The position numbers were made by a program, and so were the translations under genes. From positions 35,245,020 through 35,309,019 of the forward strand of contig NC_134467.1 of NCBI RefSeq assembly GCF_047948215.1: 64,000 bases of DNA. The letters run 5' to 3'. Numbering within the stretch: the first letter of the stretch is position 1; the number at the start of each line of letters is the position of its first letter. This DNA is from Lycorma delicatula (taxonomy: Eukaryota; Arthropoda; Insecta; Hemiptera; Fulgoridae). Of this stretch, positions 63,916 to 64,000 are shown piece after piece. The notes beneath the pieces are model-generated. The model was not told the origin of the DNA. It made no database searches and saw only the letters and a list, made by a program, of their open reading frames with translations.

Positions 63916-64000
63916 ATCCTAAAATAGCAATATGAATATTTAAAATTTTGGATGTATCTTTTTACTTTTTCATTATATTTTAATAATTTTTTTACCATAA

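Overview
This window looks like non-genic, transposon-dominated DNA from an arthropod, most likely an insect. The evidence is very AT-rich sequence, abundant dinucleotide microsatellites, many decayed Tc1/mariner transposases, C-terminal fragments of R1-clade non-LTR retrotransposons, tRNA-derived SINEs and short non-autonomous Helitron-like elements. A large-genome hemipteran would fit, but nothing here settles the order. I found no convincing host protein-coding exon, tRNA, rRNA, CRISPR array or bacterial-type operon. Most open frames are antisense shadows of transposons or translations of simple repeats.

Layout. 0-4 kb: an orphan mariner terminus, tRNA-derived SINEs and a SINE nested inside another SINE with an exact 15-bp target duplication. 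4.5-10 kb: four R1-clade retrotransposon 3' ends (one on +, three on -) with GC-rich 3' UTRs. 10.7-13.4 kb: repeat family E, a SINE, a Helitron-like element with a polypurine tract, and a compound microsatellite. 13.7-18.4 kb: an RT-bearing LINE (N1) and a fragment of it. 20-21.8 kb: a dead mariner-like element carrying a SINE. 25-29 kb: a (CT)n/(TG)n array, a DD34D mariner, and two further N1 copies. 29-40 kb: mostly AT-rich spacer with repeat families C, F, E and I and a deleted mariner. 40-43 kb: a Helitron-like element and a fifth R1-clade fragment split by a SINE. 44.4-48.6 kb: three mariner-like elements, one interrupted by a SINE. 49.6-50.6 kb: C-terminal fragments of a third LINE type. 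51.9-53.2 kb: another mariner-like element with intact terminal repeats. 54-55.6 kb: a foldback element with near-identical arms of about 175-190 bp, and two head-to-tail copies of family C. 57-61.4 kb: two Helitron-like elements in opposite orientation and a DD41D mariner-like element inserted in a (TA)n tract. 63.3-63.9 kb: family E in reverse.

How the parts relate. All transposase and RT frames are broken, so none of these copies is autonomous. The SINEs are the younger layer: SINE-B copies interrupt two mariner-like elements, one R1-clade fragment and another SINE-B. The most distinctive signals are: a 3' tail shared by two SINE families with different tRNA-like heads; a palindrome occupying the anticodon-arm region of the SINE-B head; a 3'-UTR hairpin next to poly(A) that keeps its pairing while changing sequence between two R1-clade copies; an insertion in another R1 copy that looks like a local template switch; transposases whose second-to-third Asp spacing is 41 or about 38-39 instead of 34; and the foldback element. 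Boundaries were read by eye; those without a clear terminal repeat or target duplication may be off by tens of bases.
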